64,000 nucleotides of DNA from Syncephalis plumigaleata (taxonomy: Eukaryota > Zoopagomycota > Zoopagomycetes > Zoopagales > Piptocephalidaceae): positions 1-64,000 of the forward strand of contig JAIXMF010000003.1 of the NCBI GenBank assembly GCA_025201365.1, given 5' to 3'. This document shows, in pieces, positions 32,644 to 45,534 of the stretch (positions are counted from its first letter, which is position 1; every line of letters starts with the position of its first letter). Below the pieces are notes generated by a model. The model ran no database searches and was not told where the DNA came from. It saw only the letters and a program-made list of their open reading frames with translations. The translations under genes and the position numbers were made by a program.

Positions 32644-35613
32644 TTACCATGGACCAGAGGGTCTAGTGGTCGATGTGGGCGAGCTAGTATACGACCAAGG
32701 TGCAGTAGTAAATCCATTAGGTGCTTCGTAAGGAGATACTGGTACAGAAAGGCTATAAGATGGATTATAGTTGCTGTTGTTGCTAGTAGGCGACGCTAGC
32801 ATATCATGAGTGTACATTTTGTCTTCGTTATTCATATCAAAACGAGAATGAGCTGATGAACCATAATAGTTGCAGTTCGAGCTATCCTCGTCATTATTAT
32901 TGCTGTTGTTGTTGTTATTATCAGATGGTGGCGATGATGCTGATGCTTCGTTGATATTAGTGTAGTGATTCGTCATATCTTGTATTGTTTGAGATGAATG
33001 ATAATGAGTTGGTGAAGAAGGTTGTGCTAGTGTAGACGACTTGAAACCAGGTAACATCCAATCATTCATGGTTGACTGTTGCTGTTGTTGTTGCTGTTGT
33101 TGTTGTGTAGACCATGTTGATTCTACAGAAGTAGCGGTAGTTGTATTAGTAGCAGTTGTAGGGCTGCCATAACAATTAACGACAGCTGCATTTGCCAATG
33201 GATCATCATCATCCAATACATGATCCATGACATCAGCAACTGCGGTGGCCATGGTACGTGCACCCAAATCCGATTGTGTAAGTGGCGGTGTCATAGGATT
33301 GGCGGGTGCCAGTGTATGTGAGTGTGCCGATGTAATGGTAAACATGCTAGGACGTGTCTCGTCCATGGAACGACGGGCTGGCATGGCTAGAGCGGCGACC
33401 GAGTTGTAGCCATGACCACTGGCACCGGCAGACATCAATTCCGACATGGACATGTCGGTAACAGGCGAGACGGGTGCACTCATGATACTAATGTTGTTGT
33501 AGGATGGCTTGAAACCATTGACATTGCACAAAAGTGGACCACGTTTAGCGGCTGTCTTGGCTAGCTCGATCTCCTCACGTACACGCAACACTAGTTCGGC
33601 CTTCTTGCCGCGAGTATCACGACCATGGCGACGTAGTAGTCGTTTCAACGTGGTCACCGTGACGTCGTCCAAGTCAACCGAGGAAAGATCGATTGAGGGT
33701 CGTGAACGACGGCCTGCACCTGGAGCATAGCCAATACCCTCGACACTAGCCAACGGGTTAAGCGGAGGAAGTGGCAATCGGTCTGCCGGCTTGCTTGGCA
33801 AACTAGGCGATTGTTTCGGTTTGCAAGAGGGAGAGTCACCACCATCATTGCCTTCGGTTGAGGCGGTACTAGCGATGGTTAATGGAGTGAGCGTCGAGTT
33901 TTTCCTATTAGAAACGGACATGATTGCGTGATGGCCAATGACTGTGGCTTCAACGTCAACACTTCGCGAACATCTTTTTGAGTTGGTGAATCGCTTTGAC
34001 TACGATTGACCGGAACTGGACCTTGACAAGGAATAGAAGGTGGGTTAGCGTACCATTAGACGATAATGATGAATGTTGCTGCTGCTGTTGCGTGTAAGGC
34101 AATGGAGAATATTGGCCAACAATGGTTTACTCTTGTATTCTTGACTGGCAGAATGTCCATTAGATACGGTAACTGCACGACGACGTGCTATCGAGCTGCT
34201 ATTCTTATTACCGCCACGCTTTGTCGTGGTCATCGATGAAGAAGATGAAGATGAAGAAGAGGAATTATCCTGTCGATTTGGGAAAGTTTCAAACTTCAAC
34301 ATACTTTCAATACCAAGTGATACTAGGCTGGGGCGTGGTTGCGTTGCTGCACCAGTGGAACTTGATCGTGGTCTATTAGATGATGATGACAATGATGATG
34401 ATGATGGGTTGCGCGCCACCCATGTAACGGATCGAATGGCTGCAATGGAACTTGGCTGAGTATTGGTACGAATTGATAATGGACGTGGCGACAAAGGGGT
34501 ACTACTGCTACCGCCTTTGACATTGCTACCAGATCGTTTGCTGCGTGAACTAGCCGCCTTACCGCTATTACGTGGTTTCAACTGCGAGTTAAGCAATTGC
34601 TCATTGTTAGCGGTAATGGAGCTGGGAGATATACCATCCTGTACCAAACCAGCATTCGACACGAGTTGACCATTATTGCCGGTGGGGAAAGGTGTCGTGC
34701 ACAGGTAGTTTGGCATGATGGCCGTGGTAGCATCAAATGCCTGTCCCGACATGGTCATAGCCATGGTGGTTGGCTCGGTCCAAGTGTACGTGTTGTTGGT
34801 CGAGCGTATATCATGGACACCACCATCATTGCCATTGCCATTAGTGTTAATATTAGAAATGGTATCGGGGAATGGTAACAATGAAGGCGAGGAACCATTC
34901 TGATCTGGAAGCATGTCGCGCCACTTTTGCTCGCTAATAACCGGTGGAGATGGCGGTGAGTCGACGAGACCCGGCGATATCGACACCAATGACGTCTGAC
35001 CGATGAGCATGCTCAATGGCATGCAAGAGTCGACAATATCCGAGCATGATTCAAGTGCCATCTGATGCTCTTGACTCATTCCACCGTCGTTGTTCAATGC
35101 CATCAACGAGGGAGACGGTGTTTGCGAGATAGATTCGCTTCCACTAAGTGTGGCGGTAGCAGGCTGACTAATCTGCATTTGCATCAACCATTCGGACAGC
35201 GTGGGATCTGGGGATACCTCATGCAACGACTGTGGATTGATCGGTGTCTGCGTATCATCCTTGTACTCGGGATAAGCAGATTTCATGGAAATGGCCGAGA
35301 AATCGGGAGTCAAGTTGGCGGCAGACTCATTCATGAAGGCAGCCGTGTCGACGGTCGTGAATGATTGCGGCGATGGCAATGGAACGGTAATGGCATCCAT
35401 AGAGGTCGAGATGGTAATTGGAGACGGTTGATGGCGTAGAACATGCTCGAGTGCCTCCCATTCCTGATGAAATGATACATCCTGCTCTTGCTGCATCATA
35501 TACATGGACGAGGCATCCATATTCTGTTGGCGTGGTTGCATATTATGAAATTGCAATGCCATATCAAGTGAAAGCGGTTGTTCCTGATAATCCATTATAA
35601 TCGAGATGATCAA
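32644..35613 (-). CDS. Large Q/S-rich nuclear regulator with SAP domain (frame interrupted mid-gene)
   Basis: Two long frames, 35613-34045 (522 codons) and 33921-32644 (425 codons), lie in the same reading frame on the same strand. The gap between them reads as protein in the other two frames (QYSPLPYTQQQQQHSSLSSN, then PSIPCQGPVPVNRSQSDSP), switching three times. The switches lie near short runs at about 34114, 34042-34044 and 33899-33903, so one gene of about 990 codons is likely. The first half is activator-like, rich in S, P, Q and N. The second half holds a SAP motif (VTVTTLKRLLRRHGRDTRGKK), a DNA-binding helix pair, and a polyglutamine run. An intron in the gap cannot be excluded, but no good donor and acceptor pair fits. 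No specific family was recognised. Confidence 0.6.
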
Positions 35614-38600
35614 ATAATTGTCGCAACACCTATGTAAGCAATAATAATGATTAGTATGTTTGTGGTACTTGTACTCGATATAGAACTAAGCTGCTGCTTA
35701 TGTATATGTATATTTGAATGTAATTGCAAATAAATCTATATGCATTGCATCCATCGTAGCTTACCACCGATGAAATGAGGATAAGGAAGTTGGAGAGAGC
35801 GAGAGAAAAGAAAAAGGAAATGAATTTAAATTGCACTACTCGTTTAGGTTGGAAATACCAAGAATCAATGATATGCTAATGAAAGTGCTGAGTATGAAAG
35901 AAAACAAACAAACAAACAAACAACGGAAGCAAGCAAATGGTTATCGCAATCATGGATGATATCGAAATGCGCAGCCTATTTAAGCAGCATTACTTGCTTG
36001 ATCATTATTACAAACCAAGTGCTAAAGAGCAACGCATTATTTGACTAGAGATATGCATGGGACCCAAACAATGTTTGACATGGTCATGAACAAAGCTTAC
36101 TGCGTTGTCATATCATATATAGATATAATATTCTATGCATCGTAGTAGGGATACACAAGTGATCACATACGTGCATCACATGTAATGCTAGTCCATTCTT
36201 GCAACGGCACAGAGGGTTGCGGATCCCTTACATACATTTATTGCAACTAGAGAGAACTAGCTGCAAACGCTTACGATCCATATGATCCATTGTTGATTAG
36301 AAGGAGACAGATGATATCGATACTTTACCTTATATTGATGTCCTTGGATGATTTATACGACAATTGATCTTAACGATTGACAAGAATAATAATGGTAATA
36401 GTAGTAGTAGTAATAGTAATAATAGTAGTAATAATGTAGTAAGTAGCTCTAGTAAAGATAGTAGGGTAACAGACACCGGAAATAGTGATCTGCAGTGGAC
36501 AAGGAATATACGATACGAGCGGTTTTGTTTGTAAATATCTATAGATAGATAGATAGACAACAGACGAATACTAGGCGAAAGCAAACGGTGGCGAAACAAG
36601 GAGATATTTTGTCTGAAACTATCCAACAACGGGGAGGGAGATATGTTTAGCGGAGAAGTAAAGACAGGTAGACAGGTGTGTAGATAGACAGGTAGATAAT
36701 AACGTTGAAAAAGTAGACCAAGAAAACTCTACCAACTAGGAGACACTTATTTGTTTAGGACGGACAAAGCTCAGGCCGATAAAGTTAATAAACAAACAGT
36801 AAAAGCGGATAAATAGGGTCAGTGTAGAAACGAGAAAGACAAGAGAAAAGGTAAGCTATAGCGAGAGTGAGTGAGAGTGAGCGAGTAAGTGAGCGAGAAA
36901 AGGTACAAAACGCTAATATATTTGTATGATAGTGTATAGAAAAAAAGACGTTTAGAGTGGAGATAACAAGAGAAAAAGTCAAGGCGATGCGCAAACGTTT
37001 ATGTGTGTGGCGTATGTATGTATGTATGTATGTATGTGGATTGTGTGTGTGTATAGGCAGGCGGATGGTTTGGGTGTTGTGATCAAAAAAGATGAGTAAA
37101 AGTAGGCAGGAAAGAGTGCAACGAGACTACAGGCGAGCAGAGAACAATGTAACACACACGTAGTATCTATTTGTGTAGAGCGGCGTAACAATAACGGGAA
37201 ATCGACTGGACTGCCAATATTGCAATGACGAGATAGCACATACGCACACGCACCGTTTAACGACAATCTATAAATGTATAGTAGAGCACGATGTAAGTGT
37301 TGTGCAATGAAGGAGTAATGCGCGCGCGGTGTGTGTGTATGTGCGTACGTACGTACTACTTTGAATCTAGTAGGTGGACAACGGTGCAAGTAGTAGTCTG
37401 AAATCAAGAAATGTATCGTTGAAGAAAGAAAAGATACAAGCTGAACGTTTGAATAATTCTAAATGGTTACGGGAAGGTAGAAAGAAGGAAGAGAAGAGCC
37501 AGGCATAAACAATACAGGCGTACGGCTCAACTACAATTGCATTTATAATGAATGAAGGAATGATAATGAAATGGGATGCAGGCTAAAGGCAGGAAAGCTT
37601 GATGAACATTACCGCGTGCCGATAGCAAAGGTGTACGTTGTGATGATTCAACAGCTACAATAAGAACAACGACAGTATCCATAGCCACACTGCCAAAATA
37701 AGAGAATGATGCTAGTGAGAACAATAATACCGACAATGACAATGACAGCGACGACGACGACGTAATATCCATAAAGTATAACCGGTAATTCATATGCAAA
37801 AGTTACTTATCGCTTCTCTTCTCATTATAGAATAGAATAGTTTATTATCTAGAATAGAAACCAGTATATTAGAACCATTAGCAACATCATGTATAGTCAT
37901 TACCCTTTACATGATAGTGCCCATAGAATAATAATGCATCGCAGTAGCAATCCGTGCACATTCGTAGAATACATACGATAGAGACGATCCTTAAAATGTA
38001 TCACATCTAAGATGACGATAATACTACATTTTAAGAAGTGAAATGATAGGAGACGACGCATCCACGAAAGTACGCTTCAAAGGGAAATGCGAATGGTAGC
38101 ACAAGCTGTGTGGTGCCATACCCAGCACTACTGAAAACAGTCTGGACCTCGTTTTGCTCCTGCAGTTTTCAGTGTTGTTACGCAAATATCAGTAAATGAA
38201 AGTATTGGCACGCAATGGCTAAATAGATGGATAGACGAGATATGCCCATGTCTAAATGTATGTTCCATCTATCTATTTAGAAATGATTGTCTATCAGAAT
38301 AGAAAGGATAACATTTGGCTAAGACAGGGCATTAATAAAGAACCTACCATTTACGGTGATAGAGACAGGAATAGACTTGACCACAGTGGTGGCTATAATG
38401 AGTAGGTGAATGAAGAATGAGGTATGCTTTGTTAATTGTTATTATTCGGGAATGCACATGCATGCATTTCCAATTAGCATGGCATTGTAAATGTGTTGTG
38501 CTGTACTGAATTGTTGTTGTGGCAGCTGTTGGGATATTCGGCTATACGGTTAATTGTCCTTTTTTTGCTGTTCTCTACGCAATAGCAGTTGCAGCACCAT

Positions 38601-38973
38601 GCGTGTTATGCATAAATACCGCTCATACCTTTTCTCTTGCCTTCTCCCTTTCCCTCTTGCTTTTATAGTACAAACCCGACTGGCAGATGCTGCACTTCCC
38701 CTCATCCTCCACCCCCGAGGTGGATGCAAGTCAACCACAGACCATTGGCAATGGTAATTGTCTGTTCTTCGCATGCAGAGAAGAAGAATAATAATAATAA
38801 ATTGATTTCTACTCTTTCTAATTTATTTAATGATTATAACGCATCGGCTTAATATGGATGGGTTCACTCATAAGATTACAGTAAATAATAGCATAGTACA
38901 GACAAAAAAATCGCGCATATTAACAAGAAGTAATAATCATCCATGCTCTACTAAATGGAATACATCGGCTATT
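35614..38973. other. Long upstream region without a recognisable gene
   Basis: About 3.3 kb upstream of the SAP regulator and downstream of the coiled-coil gene. It holds simple repeats (tag runs near 36395, gatagata near 36540, gtatgtat near 37013, gt/tg stretches near 37320). An inverted repeat at 38218-38280 has arms ctaaatagatggatag and ccatctatctatttag. No frame has protein-like composition. It may be a long 5-prime leader and regulatory region. Confidence 0.4.
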
Positions 38974-41028
38974 TCACGGAGACGAGGTTGTCGATGCGGG
39001 TGCAATGTCTTGATAAGCAGGTGGTTGCTCACCTTCCTTCAATGCACGTTCAAACACTCTGATTCGCATGTCAGTAAGTGCTTTCCGTTTTCGCTCCAAT
39101 TCCGCGTACACTTGATGTGCGTATTGATTCCGTTGACTAGCTTGCTGAGTATGATCCGCCAATACCGTATCCATCTGTCCTACAACGGCCATTAATGCAT
39201 TATACAAGCGTACCATACGTTCTAGTTAACCGGACATTGTGGCCAGCATTATACGAATTAGTCATTGTGTACACGAGACAAGTACAGCCATTGTGCTGCT
39301 TACCTCGAGTGAATATATCACCCGTAAGAAATGAGGCGATTGAGGATATCAAATCATTCTCGTAGTCTACGAGTCCTGCGGGTATCGTCTCAGGAACACA
39401 TGGATCAAGGACACGCGCTTGTGCCTGACGATAACAGGCTTCAGCAAGTTTCTGACGAGATGCTAAGTGAGATAGCGCGACAAACATTGGAGTTAATAGG
39501 CGTGTTCAGCTACTATTTATGTATACTTGTGTATGACTTACCTCGCATCGGTGCTGTTTGCATATATCCATTGGTGGTTATTGCGCCAAATATCGAGATA
39601 GATTCAATACGATGCAACTGCTCGACAACATTGGTAAGCGCATCGGCTAATGACGAGCGTGCCGACTGAAGATGCATGTGGACCACATCGTCTCGTAGAC
39701 CACTTCACGTAACTAAACGATGATAACTCGCACATTAATACAACATCGTCATTGGTAGTAGTACGCGTGTGCTGCCAAGTCACGATAAGCACTTACCGAT
39801 ACATAACGAGCAGTTAGCTCTGATAATCCTAATTCCAAAGCATCCTCTTCTGGGCATTCTATTCATTGATACAAGTGACGGATTAGTCGGATTTCACTAT
39901 GAATACTTGTAAATAAAGATACTTGCCAGGTGTAGGACCATTGAATGACTATATTTATATATATACATATTATATTCATTGCTTTAATGATAATGGTCAC
40001 TTGTCATGATACTTACCTGATCAACAAATTGCACTAATGTACCACGCATCATGTCCAATTGTTGCTTGTCATGTTCAATTTTATTCAACTTCATATAGAG
40101 AGTTCCTTAGACGATATACGATCATTACAGTATAGTCTGCTTACCTTCTTCGTCGCCAACTCTATTTGATCTCGTAATTCTTGCATATATCGTTCATTAC
40201 GTTCAGCTTGAGCCTGTGCCGATAGATATTCTTGCTCTTTCTTCTCTAAACTACGATGAATATCACCCTAATCATAATGATTAGTAAGTTTGCTAGTTTG
40301 TTAGCTTCCATCCACTATAGCAAATAGAATCAATTACATACCGTAAAAGCATGTTTTACTCGCTTCAACGAGAATCGACGCATTTCCGAACTTTCGAAAG
40401 TAGTATTTTACTGTTGCGTAGTGTTAGACAATGCTATCGCATGAATACGTAAATGAACTTGCCTTTTATGCTCCATGCTAGATGCCTCCTCGGTTGCTTT
40501 ATTCAATTGCTCGCGAAGTACGGCAAGCTCCTCTTTGCACGGTATCAACTCAACCTCAGCATATTCCAGCGCGCGTATACCGTTGCTTAGCCGCAAATAC
40601 TCGGCTAGATTTAGTCCACTACTACTCGTTTGCGAACTACCAGGATAGGCTGGCACTTGGTTTTCATTGCTGTTTGCCATTATTGACTGCATGGAACTTC
40701 CCGGCATAGACTGTGGCGGCACAGATTCCGATCCTGGACGTGGTGGATAGGCGGGCACAATTCGCCCCGTGGAAAGACTACGATGCGGTAATGCCGGTGG
40801 CATTATACGTGAAGGAGGCGCCGGTGGTTGTTCCGGCAACGGATGCTGTAAAAGCATACTAGAAGGTGTGGAGAGAGTGGAGGCACTAGGTCTAGCGGTA
40901 GACGGTTGTCGCATGTCATCGCTAGACTGAAACCGCGCATGATATGCAGAAGGCGTGGCGTTACCTGGACTCCCACCACTAAATGTAGGCGAAGGTCTGT
41001 CTGAAGGGGAAAAGGAAGCAGTAGCCAT
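38974..41028 (-). CDS. Coiled-coil protein with proline-rich N-terminus, unknown family
   Basis: Exon 1 starts MATASFSPSDRPSPTFSGG and carries about 150 residues rich in S and P with PPAPPSRIMPP-like SH3-ligand text. It then enters a heptad-rich stretch (EYAEVELIPCKEELAVLREQ). Later exons read SSEMRRFSLKRVKHAFTG, a long Q/E/K-rich coiled coil (YLSAQAQAERNERYMQELRD), GLSELTARYVSV, and a final helix (QVYAELERKRKALTDMRI) ending TTSSP and TGA at 38976-38974. About eight exons. Long helices with a proline-rich head suggest a membrane-shaping or trafficking adaptor such as a BAR-like protein. That is a guess. Confidence 0.6.
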
Positions 41029-43734
41029 AGAACTGCACTAGAGCGTGTATATATATATTAGTTATGTAAGAGAATGCGTAGAGAAATAGAAAATGAAACA
41101 AGAGTATAACCTATGAAAGAAGAAAAATACTCTCGATAAATCGTAAAAAAAGAAAAGCTATTACAGTGCTAAACGTGTTCTTTAACTGTCATATGAGCCG
41201 CGCATGTCTCAGGAAGTCTGTATGCCAAGACCAAAAACCAATCAAAGCTTACTATGCACTAACGGAGATGTCGATAGTTTTGCCGTGTGGCTTACCTGTC
41301 CGTACTTGGACCACCACTGACTAATCATGACAGGATTTTCGGATATCGGCTATGTACATTGGCCAATTTCTCTTCTAAATTAGTCCAATAGCAACGTTGC
41401 AGCTCTCCTTATTTATGGTTATAATGATTATACGTATGTGAATAAATTGAATAGTAGCCATTACTATTCGTATATAGAGTATTGATAGAAATAGGATCAT
41501 TTGTGTATTTGCCAAGAAATACCATATTATGCGCTCATCTACTATCACTTGATCGGCACGTATAAACTATTTCTAGCCTATTAGCATATGCATTATAATT
41601 ACGTTACAATAGCCATTACCTATGAAAGAAGTCACCGATAAATATAATGAGGAAATGACGTTACTTAAACGATGATGCTAAAAATAGAATACTTGAAATT
41701 GAATGGAACATTAATGAGCGTGTTGTCGTTTTTGCCAAGTATTAAGATGACGAATGGCTACAATCCAGTCGGTATGAGATACATTGCTGCAATGAAATAA
41801 TCTAGAATCATCATTGTCATATATGTGGTGAGATATCGTCATGTTAATACTGAATAGTATCGAGATTGTTGTACTGAAACTGGCAATCTAGCATACTATC
41901 CTGCTGCCTCGCATTTACTTGTTTGTTTACTAATATACACTCGATCTGAATGGACAAACCATTGATTATTGCCAATCTATATACGATAGAATAAGCTACC
42001 AAGTTGACTATTTACCTTTTATTGTGAACATATACAACAACTAAACTGATTCATAAAGTGTCTACTACTACTACTACTACTACGCAAACCAGTCAATAGC
42101 TATGCTCTAGCAAATCTTCTTTCGAATCTTGCTAATAAAATAATCAATCCGGTAAGGTCGTGTATTTGCATTATGCTGCTAAAAGTATTCGTATACACCG
42201 CATAGCATGCCTCGCTTCGCACTCCTTTATCTACCAGTGATTGCCAGTGATTGATTGGTTAACACTAAGCCTTGTCCTGCTGTTTAGAATCAAGCTGCTG
42301 TCGAATAGAAAATGTGACTACCATAGTTTTAATGTCGCCTATCGTCGGTGTGCTGGCGTGCTGAGACCTGGTGCCGGCAACAATAAAGTGAATGGCAAGC
42401 GACGAATTAATCCCCTTGTTCATGTGATCTGTTAGTATAACGCAACCACGCTATCCGTGTAACACCTCACGACAGCCTTTTCTCTTTCTCTCTCGCTCTC
42501 TCTCCCTTTTCCTACACGCCTTATTTCTACAAGTGCAGTGATGTTCCAAATATGCAATTCACCGAAACAGGTTGTGCCAACACCACGCCCACCACACCCA
42601 TCATCATCATCATCATCACATAGCCTCGTTAATCTAAACTGTGGTCTACGCTCTACAAGCAGTCTCGGCAAAGGCTATTGCTCACTTGCCGCGATGACGC
42701 CTATTGTTCACTGCGTTTCTTTTTGCATTAGTTTGTGATGCCAAACATGGCATAATGTGTTATTTTTACATACGCATCATCCTCGCGAACCTTGTGAACG
42801 AGCTAGCATGAATAAAAGTAAAGATTATCCTTACATAGCAAAATGGAATAATATCATATTCGTTGTCTACGACATTTCGTTGTACAGTAGTAATACCGTA
42901 TGTTCTATTGGAAAACGAAATAATGGTGTGGTTTCCGGTAGATGGTGTAACAAGTGGATGGCGTGTTCGGCTATTGGATATTTCTCTGCAAGTTTGTAAT
43001 GTAGAGGCCTCATGAATAAAGTGAAACTGAACAGGAATTGTCTTCATGTCATTCTTGCAGGTAGTGGAAGTGGAAGAAATCATACGTTCTCGATCCAGAA
43101 TGAGGCCACTCCTCGTTCGAGCAAACATGTAAACAAAGTCGACCTTGATTCGCCGCCATTACTTGTCAGATTCATTGCGCAAGAAAGCAAAAGAAAATGC
43201 CACCCTGACTGTCACATTTCTACACACGATATGCAGTTTAAACCATTGAAACATTCCATGTTTGCGATAATCACAACTGCTGCGACTATTACACAACCCT
43301 AGCGTGCAGCTTGTACCAGCTTTTTTTCTTTTCCCACTCGACTCTGCTGCTGCTGCTGCTGCTGCTGCGTTGAATGATACGCCTGTAGTCCTCAATCAGT
43401 CGCCTACCTTATTGTTCCAACCAACACAAGTATTGTAACACCAGATTGGAACTTCTCCGAAGCATCATGTATCTGCCGAGCCTCCTTAAATACACGCATT
43501 GTTGAGACTTGCGACTACAACTTCTCATCATCATCCTCGCTACCTTGCCATAAGCGCCATCTCTATTTAACCCTTCGACCTTCTATTCCGTCACCTTATC
43601 TAGCTGTCAAACTCAATCTTTACCTACTGTTTCTTTTGTCTTTTTTATTAAAAACAGACGTTGTCTTCTTTAGTTGCTGTCACGTTTTTATGACTTTACA
43701 TTTATCATAAGGGTTCTATTCACTCGGAAATACA
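41029..43734. other. Intergenic region upstream of the first transporter
   Basis: About 2.7 kb. A strongly pyrimidine-rich stretch at about 43500-43730 leads into the transporter ATG and looks like a CT-rich promoter/leader. A ctg/cag run lies at about 43345-43368. Frames at 42750-43300 are short and have no recognisable motifs, so I do not call them genes. Confidence 0.4.
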
Positions 43735-45308
43735 ATGGGTTTTAAGGAGTTTACGCGGCATCTGCTTGTGCGGAAGTCGCTATCAGACCTTGCTGCTCAA
43801 GCGCAAAGCGGAGAGCTAGCACGATCTCTAGGAGCCATTCAACTTACCGGATTGGGTATCGGTGCCATTATTGGTACTGGTATTTTCGTGTTAACCGGTA
43901 CTGCTGCTGCAAACTATGCCGGTCCCGCTGTCGTCATTTCATTCGTGATCTCGGGTCTTGCCGCTGCATTCGCCGCCCTGTCCTACTCGGAGCTCTCCTC
44001 GATGATTCCGGTGGCCGGTTCGGCGTACACTTACACTTATGCCACTATGGGCGAATTCCTTGCCTGGATCATTGGATGGGACTTGATTCTCGAGTATCTT
44101 GTTGGTGCCGCCACTGTATCCGTCGGTTGGTCAGGATACATGATATCGTTCCTGGAGACCGTGTCTGGAACCAAGTTTTCCACATCACTCATCAATGCAC
44201 TGGTCAAGTTTAACCAGCAACACAGGCATTCGAGTCGACCGGCGATATCATGAACTTGCCAGCAATCCTCATTGTTATTGTGATTACAATTATTCTTGTA
44301 TTCGGTATCAAGGCGTCCGCCCGATTCAACGCCGCCATGGTTGTAGTTAAACTTACGGTTATCCTCCTATTTATCTTTGCTTGCTGCAGCAAAGTCAATA
44401 CCGATTACTACGAACCATTTGTACCTGAGCGTACACCCGACGGCAAATATGGCGGTAAAGGTATCTTCACGGCATCGACGGTTGTGTTCTTTGCCTATAT
44501 CGGATTCGATGCAGTCTCTACAGCCGCGCAGGAAGCCAAGAACCCACAGCGTGATATGCCAATCGGTATTCTTTCATCTCTGGTCATCTGTACTGTTCTC
44601 TATATCGCTGTAGCTGCCATTCTTGTTGGTCTCTTACCTTATACCGAGCTTAATACTTCTCACCCACTTACCTATGCCATCCAGAAAGCTCTTGGATGGA
44701 AATGGCTTGTCATTATCATTGACATTGGTGCCATCGCTGGTTTAACATCTGTCATGCTTATCATGTTGATGGGTCAACCACGTATCTTCTACGCCATGGC
44801 AGTTGACGGTCTCTTCCCCAAGTTTGTCGCTAAAGTTCATCCAAAATACCGTACACCTTATGTTATTACCCTCATCACTGGCGCTGTTTGTGCCGTTGCT
44901 GGTGGCGTACTACCCATCGATGTACTTGGTGAAATGACATCTATCGGTACACTCTTCGCATTCTTACTGGTTAATATTGGCGTCATCATTCTACGCTATA
45001 CAGCAAAGGATATGCCACGTCGATTCAAGGTACCAGGTGGACCATTCATCGTTCCAGGTCTCGGTGCACTCTTGTCACTTGGATTGATCGCCACTGCAAC
45101 CATTCCAACCATCGAACGATTGTTCATCTGGATGGCTGTCGGTATTGTGTTCTACTTTGCCTATGGCTATCGTCGCTCTTACCTTAATCATCCAGAGCGT
45201 CGTCCTGTCGATATGGTCGGACGTGGTAGCGATCCATTCGCAGAAGTCAACAATGAGAAAGAGGTTGCCGACCACCAAACCGAGCAGGGCATGATGCGTG
45301 AGCATTAA
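43735..45308 (+). CDS. Cationic amino acid transporter (APC family), copy 1, one frame break
   Basis: An APC-superfamily transporter of the CAT/YfnA type. The N-terminus reads MGFKEFTRHLLVRKSL, then the TM1 motif GLGIGAIIGTGIFVLTG, and 12 predicted membrane helices over about 525 residues. The frame breaks at about 44212: the text is aaccagcaacacag where copy 2 has aaccaggcaacacag, one base more. The two frames (43735-44253 and 44250-45308) otherwise continue each other exactly. The C-terminal part has a DMPRRFKVPGGPFIVPG loop and ends at TAA. It probably imports amino acids at the plasma or vacuolar membrane. It lies tail-to-tail with copy 2, 226 bases apart. Confidence 0.88.
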
Positions 45309-45534
45309 TTAAAAAACATATATTATTAGTAATGTTAATAAATTAACTTTGTAATGAGCTACAACCAAATTCTTCTATTATAATGTCAACAGTTAAATGT
45401 CGTGGAGTATGTCAATTACAATCAATAAAATAATTTATTGCTTATATTTATTTATAAGAAACATGAGAATGGGATGTTTTCATTCGTATAACCGCGATAA
45501 TGTATATTGCAAATAATACAAAACTCTGCTAGAT

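Noticed and set aside
34463-35600. Plus-strand frames opposite the SAP/Q-rich gene
   Set aside because: They are shadows of the minus-strand coding sequence; their composition is that of reverse-complemented S/T/Q-rich codons.
43012-43302. 96-aa frame upstream of transporter copy 1
   Set aside because: No recognisable domain or splice context, and it lies in a region that looks like promoter and leader.
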